From Parascedosporium putredinis (Eukaryota > Ascomycota > Sordariomycetes > Microascales > Microascaceae), in assembly GCA_949357655.1 (NCBI GenBank), contig CASHTG010000021.1, positions 1,302,001 to 1,366,000 on the forward strand: DNA of 64,000 bases, given 5' to 3'. The notes beneath the pieces were generated by a model that saw nothing but the letters and a program-made list of their open reading frames with translations, did no database searches and was not told the origin of the DNA. Position numbers and translations under genes: made by a program. Of the stretch, positions 11,897 through 21,485 are shown piece after piece. Each line of letters begins with the position of its first letter. The stretch's first letter is position 1.

Positions 11897-13051
11897 TCAA
11901 AGCTTCGCCAACTGCTCCAAAACGTCCCGCCTCCCAAACTGCTTGAGCACGTCGTGGGTCCTGGCTAGTACCTCGGCGTGCAAATCGGCGGGGGCGGCCA
12001 CAAAGCTAAAGTTGCGGTCCATCGTCCGGCCGCCCCTCAGGTCAATGTCCTTTCCGTACACGTCGGTGACCTTGCCGCCCGTCTCTTCAAAGAGCAACAT
12101 GGCGCCCGCGTGGTCCCAGACCTTGCCGCGTCGCGACATCTTGTTGTACACCCACACCACGGCGTCGCCCAGGCCCATGGCTAGCGCGCACCACCGCGCC
12201 ACCCACGGCAGCAGATCGCATCCGGGGAAGCTTGCGCCGATCGATTCCGCCACGGCGCGGTGCAGGTCATCATTGCCCGAGTCGGTGACCGTGGTGCACG
12301 TCACGAAGCGGAGGCTTTGCCCCGCCGGCGAATCGGCGCTAGTTCTGGTGGAGGCCCGCCGCGCCGGGAGTTGCCGCGGTTCGATGCCGTCGCCGGAGAG
12401 TGCCCCGCGAAGAGGGAGTAGGTAAGCGCCGTGATCCCGGGCGGCGAAGAGGACGGTGCCCCGGCCCGAAGGGTCGATATCTTTGTCGGTGATGGCGCCC
12501 CGCGCATCGGGCGACATGTTGGGGAGGCCGACGATGCTGAGGGTCTGCTTGCCATCTACGAGGAGGGCACAATTGATGGCGTACATTTGACCGCGCATGT
12601 ATGTCTTGGTGCCATCAATCGGATCAAAGACCCACACCCTCCCTGGGCCGGGCGTGCCAGATCCGCACATGTCAATCAGGTCACACGCCTGCTCCTTGGA
12701 CTCGGGAACCCTCCACAACCGCGACGCCGCATCGCCCGTGTCTGCGCCGCCGGCAGCGGCGGCACGACTGCCCACGCCCTCGACGAGGCCCCACACCCGT
12801 CCTAGGAGCCTCTCGTCCGCGCGTAGCTCGTCGGCCGACTCTTCGCCCACCAGACCATCCTCTGGGAAGTGGTGGTGGAATGTAGCGGAAAGAAGCGCTT
12901 GGATCGCAAAGTCTGCAATCGTCACGGGGCTCAGGTCGCCCTTTTCCGTCACGCCCTTATCCGGCGAGGTGATGATGGATTGGCTGAGAAGCGCCGCCTG
13001 CTGGATGACGGAGATGGCGATTCGTATCTCCTTTGCGTAGGGTGAATCCAT
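11897..13051 (-). CDS. MET22: 3'(2'),5'-bisphosphate nucleotidase (HAL2/MET22)
   Basis: Intact single exon, 384 aa from the ATG at 13051. The enzyme converts 3'-phosphoadenosine 5'-phosphate to AMP, removing a toxic by-product of sulfate assimilation, and is a target of lithium and sodium in yeast. Visible motifs are GEES (metal ligand), WVFDPIDGTKTYMRGQMYA (inositol-monophosphatase superfamily signature with D-P-I-D-G-T) and VWDHAGAMLLFEETGGKVTD (second signature). The start MDSPYAKEIRIAISVIQQAA matches the usual N-terminus of the family. The frame stays open for 94 further codons to an ATG at 13333, but that extension is low-complexity and crosses a 14-bp tandem repeat. It is more likely 5' leader, though a targeted isoform is possible. 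Divergent from the gene at 13975. Confidence 0.93.
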   Translation of the reverse strand: MDSPYAKEIRIAISVIQQAALLSQSIITSPDKGVTEKGDLSPVTIADFAIQALLSATFHHHFPEDGLVGEESADELRADERLLGRVWGLVEGVGSRAAAAGGADTGDAASRLWRVPESKEQACDLIDMCGSGTPGPGRVWVFDPIDGTKTYMRGQMYAINCALLVDGKQTLSIVGLPNMSPDARGAITDKDIDPSGRGTVLFAARDHGAYLLPLRGALSGDGIEPRQLPARRASTRTSADSPAGQSLRFVTCTTVTDSGNDDLHRAVAESIGASFPGCDLLPWVARWCALAMGLGDAVVWVYNKMSRRGKVWDHAGAMLLFEETGGKVTDVYGKDIDLRGGRTMDRNFSFVAAPADLHAEVLARTHDVLKQFGRRDVLEQLAKL

Positions 13052-13147
13052 TGCGTCTTGGCCCCCACAACTTTGATATGGCTTATGCAATTTTCCTTTG
13101 AGTGGTTTCGCTTCCTGACTGGTTGGTTGCTGCGGTGCTGGCTGACG

Positions 13148-13189
13148 GTGGGAAGCTCTTGGTGGGAAGCTCTTGGTGGGAGGCTCTTG
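13148..13189. repeat. 14-bp tandem repeat, three copies, in the MET22 leader
   Basis: The unit gtgggaagctcttg occurs three times head to tail, the third copy with one A-to-G change. Because 14 is not a multiple of three, unit-number changes would shift any frame through it. This argues that the region upstream of 13051 is leader, not coding. Confidence 0.85.
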
Positions 13190-13974
13190 GTGGCTGTTGG
13201 CTCGGTTGCTGATTCTGGGTGTGACGACGCTTGAGATGGTGTGGTGAAACGGTTGAAGTATTTTTGGTGGGGAAAACAAGGGGCGATTGGAAGCCCCTCC
13301 GAGAAAGGAAAGGACGTGGAACACGCATCGCATACCCCACCGAAGCCAAACTCACTTCCTCTCGTCAACGAGTCAAGAGATATCCTGCGATCCTGCGACG
13401 TCGATCCAACCTTCCCGCGCCCGGATTATTGTTTGTGGGCAATGGATCCATCGGGCATGTGGATATTATCTACGATCCGTCTAGGCCACTCTTTTTCGGC
13501 GATATCATTGGATGTGTTTCTCGTTCTCGAGTGCTGAGCAACCGCTCCGGAAAAAAGCCACAGCATCGTTGTTGAATTTAGGTTCACGCATCTAATCTTT
13601 GGCCTCGTGAGCTTCCCGTTCGCCCCCTTCCACATCAAATCTTGTTTCCGAAAGCGAAGCCGCTTGCACTTTCCTCTCCAAAGTACTGGTCCACTTCCAC
13701 GGGAAGGCGCCTTCTTGCCTCTTTCTAGCGCCAATGTAATGTACGAGTCGCGCCTTTTTGAAACACCTTGATTGATCTTGCCTCCGCCGTGGGGATTTCC
13801 CGCCTATTTCCACATCTACTCTGGAATCATTACATTGTGCAGTCAAAACCAACTTGGAATCCGCCGATGCGCAAGGCGGAGCCCGGCTCATGACTCCTCC
13901 GGTCGAGGCGTGAGTTAATCGAGCATCGGAGCTCGCAGCCCTCCATCCTTGCATCTCAGGCTCAAGGGTAGACC

Positions 13975-15207
13975 ATGTCACTGAACGCCACCCCGGCAGA
14001 CGAGGACCCCCTCGTCCTCAGGCCTCTTATCGCCGATATCATTCGCACGCGTTATTGCGTCCCCGATTCCCTCTTCCTCGTCGAGGGGGTCGACAACCTC
14101 CGCCCCCGCCGCAGTCGCAAGTGGCGCGCCATCCGCTTGTTACTCGGTGACGGTGAGCTCTGCATTCAGGCCCTGCTCACCGTAGATGTGCACCGCTTCG
14201 TCAACAGCGGTGAAGTTGTGGTAGGCTCCTTTCTCCGCACCCACGCGTTTACTTTGTGCGAGGAGGAAGTCGTCGAGGAACCAGAAGCCGACGATGTAGC
14301 GGCGGACATTTCCGCGGAGGGTGCCCCGGAAACGAGGAAGAAAAAACCGAGAAAAAGGCCAAGTCGAAGCCTGCCCGCAAGATGGTCTACTTGACGGTCG
14401 AGGACTTTACTGTCGTCGGGTGGCATGAGGAGTACGCCCGCGTACATGGCAAGTCAAAACCCTCCAAGTCTAGGACGGATGTCGGCCCTTCGGCCGAGAA
14501 ACGTGAAGAAAGCCTGCTTGATAAGATAGATTCGCCACCTCGGACCCCCGCAAGGGTAAGCGAGCGGCCGAGGACGCCGGAACCGCACCGGAAGCCACCT
14601 CCCGACGCCCCTGTCGCGGAAGCTGTCGAAGATCTCGAGAAATACTTTGACACGTCTTCTGATGACGGCTTCGAGGACCTGCCCATTCCAGACACCCCGC
14701 CACCTCCCGAGGTCGCCCCGCAAAAAGCCGCCCCAATTCCCAAGGACCCTATACCACTCGCCCGGAATTGGACGAATCCCCTTACCCCACTCAAGCTCAC
14801 CCAGCTCTCCGCCATCCCACACCTTCCCTACAAGCAGAATTGGTCTACCAACATCATTGCTGTCGTCTGCTCCCTCTCCCCCGTTGAGCCTTCGACATTT
14901 CCCCTTACCGACAGCGAACTGCTCGCCTCGCTGACCCGGGCACCCCAAGCGCGTGCACCTAACCGTTTTCCTGGACGCCGAGGCTTTCCGGCCCCGGGTG
15001 GGGTCCGCCGTGCTGCTTGCTGGCGTCAAGAACCACCTATTTGATGGGGGCTCCCTGAAGAAGTACGTCAGCGATAGGCCCAGAGAAGGGATGCCGTGGT
15101 GGGTGGAAGACCCAACCTACCCATGGTGCAGGGACCTAGCGGAAGGATTGAAAGACTGGTGGAGGCTGGCCTCTCTTGTTGAAGAGGACGATTTGGAAGA
15201 GCCCTGA
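13975..15207 (+). CDS. Conserved fungal protein with OB-fold-like N-terminus, function unknown
   Basis: About 410 aa. The N-terminal ~100 residues (RPLIADIIRTRYCVPDSLFL, then KWRAIRLLLGDGELCIQALL and VHRFVNSGEVVVGSFLRTHA) have the strand pattern of a small OB-fold and loosely recall the RPA70 N-domain. A charged Lys/Glu linker follows, then VYLTVEDFTVVGW, a long Pro/Ser/Glu-rich disordered middle with an acidic patch (LEKYFDTSSDDGFEDLPIPD), and a C-terminal conserved block ending in HPKRVHLTVFLDAEAF, GSAVLLAGVKNHLFDGGSLK and DWWRLASLVEEDDLEEP. A nucleic-acid-binding or telomere/repair role is conceivable but unproven. Two frame breaks: an A6 run at 14341-14346 lacks about one A, and a second shift is near 14935. 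Start chosen as the first ATG, MSLNATPADEDP. Confidence 0.7.
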
Positions 15208-15579
15208 GTCTTGGGAAAAAGACAACGAGAATCGTACGGCTGGCGCGGGCAAAGTCGCATTTAATGAATCACGAATGTTCCGGGGTTGGTCTTTGGACAA
15301 GAGGGGGTGCATGTACGCTTTGATTGTTGCGTATAATCTACGAAGTGACTCGCTATTACATGAGTAAAAATGGATAAGGGAAAAGGGTTGGTTCCTATAA
15401 GGGCATAAAATGATGAGGGAAGGAAAGCGAAAAAAGAAAACAGCATGGGACGAATATGACATCTATAGTCCAGTGTGACTGTGGGAAGAAAACCCCGGTT
15501 TATAACGATATGTAGTACAGTATGGATGAGCCAAAGAGCCAGGAATAAGACAAGGATGGGCCAAAAGAAGGTATAATGA

Positions 15580-17409
15580 TTAAATGACGACTCCTCGGTG
15601 AGCCCAGCCGTTCTTTCCCTCCAAGCCCAGAGCACCAAGAGGCAGGCTGCCCAGACGCTGATCGTCATGGCCCAAAAAGTGGTGGCGTAGCATTGGTGGC
15701 CGTAGCAAAAGATGTCGTCCTGAGCATCGCCCAGCGAGGGCGAGTTTTGGGCACCCCGCTCGTACACTTTGGAGTATACAATGCCCCAAAACGTGGACCC
15801 GAGGGCGGGGAACATGGCGACGATGCCCCAGTTGGTGGCAAAGTTCTCGACGCCCCAGATAACCGTGATGATGATGGGCGTAAGGCTAAAGACGGCGCCG
15901 TAGCCGGCACCGACAAGCGACGAGACGATCCAGAAGCGCTCGCCGTGGTTCTGGACGACGCCCGAAGCGAGGGTGAGGAGCCCGGCCGAGAGCACGACGC
16001 CAAAGGCGAGGAGAAAGGCGACGCGGGACACGGTGAACCGCCGACCGGGTTGCGCGGACGTGGAGGCCGACGGGCCACCGGCGACTTGGACGTGCTGGGT
16101 GTGCGGGGTGGGAGCGAGCAAGTCGGTGAGCGAGCCGGTGAGGAGGCGGGCAAAAGTGCTGGTGACGCCGAGGATGGAGACGTGGGTGGCGGGGAGGTGG
16201 GGGCCACCGTGAGGCTCGACTTGGGCGGGTAGAGGGTGCCGATGACGGTGCCCAGGTTGTTGATGAAGGCTTCGCCGGGCCCAATCATGAGGAGGAACCC
16301 GAGGGCGAAGCACCAGAGAGTCTTGTCGGCGAGGAAACGGCGGGTCTCGGCGTTGAGGACCCAGTTCTTCTTCCACTGGGCGTCGTCGTCGTCGCCGTCG
16401 TCGAGGTCCTTGGCCGGATCAAGGAGAGCCGCGGCCTCGTCGTCCGTGTCCACTCCAGCCGCCGCCGCACCGTTGATGGATCCGTATCCCGTGCCGTTGG
16501 ATCGGTTGGCGAGAAGCGGGCCGCCGTCGAGGAACCCGCTGTTCTCCAGTTCCTCGATGGCGTCGTCGATGAGGTCTTGCTCGTCCACGACGCGGAGGGT
16601 GAACGCGCCGGCCACGCCCACGGCGACCAGCAGGCACGCGAGAAACACAAAGAAGCGAAAGACGTCGACGTCGCCGCGCTCGCCGCCGGGCAGGCGCTCG
16701 TAAACACGCGGCTGCCCACCTGGGACAGCCACATGCCGCTCAGCCCGAAGCCGGCGATGGGCATGGCGAGCGCGAGGCCCCTGTGCCGGCCCTTGCCGAA
16801 ATTCTTGGCGCAGGTAGCCACGGCGGTGAGGTACATGGCGCACGTGGCGACGCCGATGAGCACGAACGAGGTCACCATCAGCGGGTATGTCAGGTCCCCC
16901 TTGTTCCTCTTGCCCGGCCCGCGGCGGGGCCGGCGAGCCCGGCGGCGGCACGGGGTCGCCGTTGCGGGAGTTACGGTCCTCGATCTGGCGGTAGATGAAG
17001 GCGGCGAGGCCGTAGCCGAGGCCGAAGAGTAAGGCGGCAAAGGCCGACAGCGGTTTCGTCCCGAAGCGATCGCACACGTAGCCGAGGAAGGGTACGGGGA
17101 GGTACAGCGCCACGGAGCTGCCGATGGCGACGCCGTTGACCTGGAGCTGGGTGTAGTGGAGGCGCTCTTGGAAAATGTGGCCGTAGAGGGAGAAGACGGT
17201 GATGGAGCCCGCGCAGAGGGAGGAGATGACGGCGGAGACGAAGGCGATGGCGCGCGCGACGGATTTCCTGCGGCGGAGGGTGTGGTGGTGGTGGCGGTGG
17301 GACGAGGTGCTCGAGAGGGAGGAGGATCGGGCGGCGGAGGAGGTCGTGGACAAGGAGTCGGTAAAGGGCCGGCCGCTGCTGCGGGGGCCGGTGGGGAGGG
17401 GTGGGACAT
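15580..17409 (-). CDS. MCH1: MCH1-type major facilitator transporter
   Basis: About 610 aa. After a Ser/His-rich cytoplasmic N-terminus come the MFS helices, beginning ARAIAFVSAVISSLCAGSIT and VFSLYGHIFQERLHYTQLQV. The loop GYVCDRFGTKPLSAF is the MFS signature between helices 2 and 3. A long acidic mid-loop (DDEAAALLDPAKDLDDGDDD) separates the two six-helix halves. The second half includes LWCFALGFLLMIGPGEAFIN, NLGTVIGTLYPP and YGAVFSLTPIIITVIWGVEN. This matches the MCH1 family of probable vacuolar-membrane transporters related to monocarboxylate carriers; the substrate is unknown. Breaks occur near 17355, 16925, 16700, 16205 and 15617-15619 (+ strand). After the last, the family-like end KNGWAHRGVVI stops at TAA 15580-15582. 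The 5' leader carries a GA/CT microsatellite. Divergent from the F-box gene. Confidence 0.85.
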
Positions 17410-17420
17410 GTTGGTGGGTA

Positions 17421-17449
17421 AGGGAGAGGGAGAGAGAGAGAGAGGAGGG
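17421..17449. repeat. GA/CT microsatellite in MCH1 5' leader
   Basis: Purine-only stretch dominated by (GA)n, 12 bp upstream of the MCH1 ATG. On the sense (minus) strand it is a CT-rich leader, a common promoter/leader feature of fungal genes. Confidence 0.8.
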
Positions 17450-18043
17450 TTTATGCTCGGCCGGCGAGCTCTTCGCGCGGGAAAAGAGGAGGAATTCGCG
17501 GGTGAGGGAGGAAGGAGGGGAGGGGGTCTTTCCGTATCAAGTGAAAATCAACCCTGTATCGTCTTGTTCATCTTTGTTAGGTGAAGCGGGATGCACGCTG
17601 AGGCGGGATGAGATGGCGAATTGAGCTGGGGAGCTGGCGCGTTGTGAATGGATGGGGCTAGGATTGACGGGGGAATGGTTGGGAGCTCAACTGCTCCTTG
17701 CTGAGGTCTGACGCAATTGGAGCTTGTCGTTAGCCAGGTGACTCTTCCCCAGTGACTGACGCCTAGGAGCTAGTGGACGATGGGGCGGCGGGTCAACACC
17801 GGCTAAACAACTAGCTGACCTCTTCGCACACTCGCAGCCGCCACATTGGTCCTTCGCCAACTGCCTACGGCCGGTATACAAAATGCCTGCGCATCTCGCG
17901 GCCGAGATCATCGCTAGTCCGGACAGGGGACGATCAAGAAGCGGAGGAAAATAGCCGTATACGGACCCCACTCTCCCCGAAATTTAGCCCCTCCTCCGAT
18001 CTCGATCTCTTTTCGTAGCGCTCATTCTTGCTTCTAGACTTGA

Positions 18044-19863
18044 ATGGAAAACGTGCAAGATGAAGGCTCCGCGGCCGAAACATCTCTTACAAAACACTTT
18101 CTGGCCATCGAGCACCCCCAACTCAGGCTCGCCAACCTGACCCGTCTGGCCGACGCCTTGTCCCCCTGGGAAGCGAGGCACCTCAGACTATGTCTGCAGC
18201 GGTGCAAAGGTCTCGCGGGTCTCCAAGACTTACCCTCGAGCTCGTGACCCTCATCGCGAGCCACCTCGAGCTCGAGGACGTGTACTCGTGCTTCGCCGTC
18301 TCCAGCGGCTGGCGCAGAATCTGGACGAGTCCCGTACTCGCGCAATCTCTCTGCGCCTACTTCTTCCCGCGGTCTCCCAAGCCCCACGATCTCGCGGCCT
18401 TTCACGCGGCGAGCCTCGTCCGCCACAGGACGGAGCATGGCCTCTACACGTCCAAGCTGGAGAAGCGCTTCCAGTACGACTCGGAGACGTATTTCCGGCT
18501 GGACCCGGAATTTCACCCGGACGGCAAGTACCCTCCTCCTTGACGCTAGCAGGGCGTGGCTCGTGGATATGGTTGGGGAAATCTGGTCTGGCTGGTCGGA
18601 GCGAGCGTGCTGGTCGTGGACCAGCTCCCGACCAGGAAGCGGAGAGTGCTCGTCATCGATAAAGGGCTGGAGACTCTGTATTCCCTGGCCGGGTTTCCAA
18701 CTATAGTAGTGGGAGAGTCGTTGATCATGGCTAGCCGCGATGGACTCAAAATGTATGTAAACACCATTTCTTTTTTTTTTTTTCATCCCCATCCTTTCCT
18801 TCTCTTTCTGGTTTCGTGACCGGCAGCTGGTAAATGATCAGATGAGGGAAGGTTTTATTCACACGTTGCGCCATATAGACATGCCTTCTCCCTCGCCTCG
18901 GACACGCGGTCGTCCTGTTCTCTGCCTAGCACGGTCTCGGTTTGGGCGATTAACGGTGACCGGATAGCAGTACTCTCCACTACAATGGTCCTGTACATTC
19001 TACAGCCCAAGGGCCCTAGGTTGGAGATCATCTTTCACATCAAATTGGCGGACCTGGATGGAGTCGACAAAATCATCAAAGAGTCGCTGGCTAGAGAGAT
19101 TTCCATACTATTCCATCCTCTGTCGCCCGACATATTCTACCTAGTCTTTCGTGCACATCTTCATCGCGACCGCACTCGATTGAAGAGCACGGAGATTGGC
19201 TACACGCGCGTGCTTGAGTTTCGCGGCAGCTCCCTCACGGCGATCCACCAGGCCGATGTAGCAGACTTGATGAAAAGGCACTATCAGCGTTTATTTCCTA
19301 CTGATACGCCCTATAAGCCTATTCCTTTCGCAGAGCTTTACGAGAATAATGGCAACAGCCCCTTGTGTCTTCTCAGCGGAGGAGTCGCATACTATCCCGA
19401 TCCAGCAAGTTCGGATACGAAGCCAGGGCAAAGGACGCTCGGCAAAGGCACAGGCACGGTTCCTCTGCTATACTTTGACACAATCCAAAAGAAATTCAGA
19501 ATGGAGAGTCTATCCAGGCCCAAGAAAGGATGGGGCGAAGGGGCCGTTCGATCCTTTTGGAATGGGCGGCAGTACGCGGAAGTTGTCATGGAAGACGGGG
19601 AATCTTGGATTTCCAGCATGGGGGCCGACGCAGTCAACGGGGAGTGGAAGCGTGCGGGACCACAGCCTCGATTTGATATCAATAGGAATTTCCTCACTTG
19701 TGGCGACGACGTGGTCCCTCAGGACCAAGGGGATACCGTGGGTACGTTTCACGATATTGGATATTTGGGGGCTTGGTGTGCTACCAAATATGTGATCTGG
19801 AGCTTCTTAGGTAGAGATAGGGATAGAGAAAGTGCACCGGCGTCGCAGGGAAGTGAGAATTAG
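18044..19863 (+). CDS. F-box domain protein
   Basis: The start MENVQDEGSAAETSLTKHFL leads to an F-box beginning at the corrected LQDLP-LELVTLIASHLELEDVYSCF and ending SSGWRRIWTSP. F-box proteins bind SKP1 and bring substrates to SCF ubiquitin ligases. The ~500-residue C-terminal part (for example AINGDRIAVLSTTMVLYILQ, then TRVLEFRGSSLTAIHQADVA) looks like irregular beta-repeats typical of fungal F-box proteins with WD/Kelch-like tails. One intron with gtatgt/cag ends at about 18753-18826, containing a 15-T tract. Its exact junction is uncertain because the flanking frame also shifts. Breaks: a C3 run at 18233-18235 inside the F-box start, another near 18540, and one near 18890. The last ORF, 18985-19863, is uninterrupted. 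Confidence 0.75.
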
Positions 19864-20261
19864 GCTTTACGAAGGGAAAGAAAAAGGGCAGAGTGGTGCT
19901 TAATAACCCAGATAAATAGATTAAGTGGACTCATTCAGTATATATTGATAGGCTCACGGTACTGATACAGATCATATAACATCGCCGATACAAGTTGATC
20001 ATCAAGTTAAGCGTAACGAGGGTATCGATAGAGGAGGACAATTTCCCACCGTCCACAACAAAAGAAAACTCCACCACATATTACCAACGGAAGGGAAACG
20101 ACAAATGAAAGCAACCTGATCCCGGAAAGCAGGGGGCCAAACAAAACAGGAGCCTACTGTTACCAGTAGGACTTGTGCGAGTCATTATCTATACTTCATA
20201 GTGGAAAGAACACATGGCATCCCCTCAAAAACCTTCCCCTGCTTCTTCACTGGGCCCCCGT

Positions 20262-21485
20262 TTAGTCCTGGTACACCTTGAACTCGACCGTCTTGCTGAT
20301 GCCTATCCTAGCCGGGTTCATATTCTCGAGGCCAATATCGGTCGATGCCGAAGAGCCCTCCTCGATGATTCTTTCCTGGGAGCTCGTCCTCGCGCGGGGG
20401 TACTCGTGCTGCGGGGCGCGCCACCCTGAACCTCGATAACGTGCTCTCCGTGCTCGTCCTTGCGCGTGACTGTGAACTGGCGGCCCTGAGAGCGAGGACC
20501 CAAGCCACGGCTTCGGGAGGAAGTCTCGTGCTCGGTGCGGACGAGTTTAGAAGCTAGGATGTCGATGCTATTGCGGAAAGCGTCAGTTAGAGTCAAGAGG
20601 GAAAAATGTAAAAAGAAGGGAAGCTGGCAATTCTGGGCCACGAAAAGAGAAGAAGGAACTACTTACAACATCATGATGGGGAACATGCACTCGAGGGTAT
20701 AAGCAAACCGATCAAGCTGGCTCGCGATGTTGGTGGCGCTCTGCGCGCTGGCCTGGAAGGAGTAGGTGACGGCGCGCATGGTGCCCAGTACGGCGAGCAG
20801 GGCGAGACGGATTTCGGTGCTGCGCATGAGATACTGGAACAGGTTGGTCTTGATGGCAGCCTGGAGCGAGGTGCGGCGGGCACCGGCGAAGATGGTGAGG
20901 AGGAAATAGGCGCTTAGGCATTCGAGGAGGGCGATGAGGACAAAGTAGCCGATGTGCAAGTGGTTGACGAGGCCCTGGAGTTCTTCCGTCCCGCTGAGGA
21001 TGAGGCGGATGCGGGTGACGGCGATGGCCACGCGGATGCCGACGATGCCGACAATCATGGTCCAAAAGAGGGACATGAAGATGCGCCATTGAACGTTGCG
21101 GAGGACACGCTGGAGAATCATGAAGCTGTAAAAGGACAGACCAGCTTCTTGGACCTGGTAGGTTCTTCGCGTTAGCCTTGAGGGTGTATCTAGAATAGGA
21201 GAGAAAGGGTTTTTAGGTTCCTACCATCCAGGCAATGTCTGCTACGGCCGAGGCGGCGGCCTTGGAGGTGGTGGAATATCTGTTTTCATAGTCGTAAAAG
21301 GCGAAGAAGCACAGCCCGTTGGCGATGGCACCGGCCACGGAGGTGATGATGGGTACGCTGGCGACCTGCGTGAAGCTGGTGATACCGACGACCAGAATGC
21401 CAAAGAGCACGTTGGTGAGGCAGATGGTGCTGAGAATGGACCAGCCGAGCTCGAAATAGATGGGGTTCACCAACACGTCGGCCAT
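20262..21485 (-). CDS. Seven-transmembrane fungal protein of unknown function
   Basis: Three exons: 21485-21225, 21154-20667 and 20567-20262, with introns gtagga...cag and gtaagt...tag, about 351 aa. Seven hydrophobic segments follow one another, for example LGWSILSTICLTNVLFGILV, VPIITSVAGAIANGLCFFAF, LFWTMIVGIVGIRVAIAVTR, IGYFVLIALLECLSAYFLLT and FAYTLECMFPIMMFIDIL. A cytoplasmic-type Ser/Arg/Glu-rich tail ends FKVYQD. The topology resembles a receptor-like 7TM protein, but no GPCR class motif is visible, so function is open. The start is the ATG at 21485; an in-frame upstream TTG is not a credible start. One frame break in the tail coincides with a G4 run at 20413-20416 (+ strand), one base short. 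Convergent with the F-box gene. Confidence 0.75.

Noticed and set aside
15261..15620. C-terminal extension of the MCH1 frame past the last helix
   Set aside because: Arises from a frame error; the family-like ending KNGWAHRGVVI lies in the adjacent frame with a stop at 15580.
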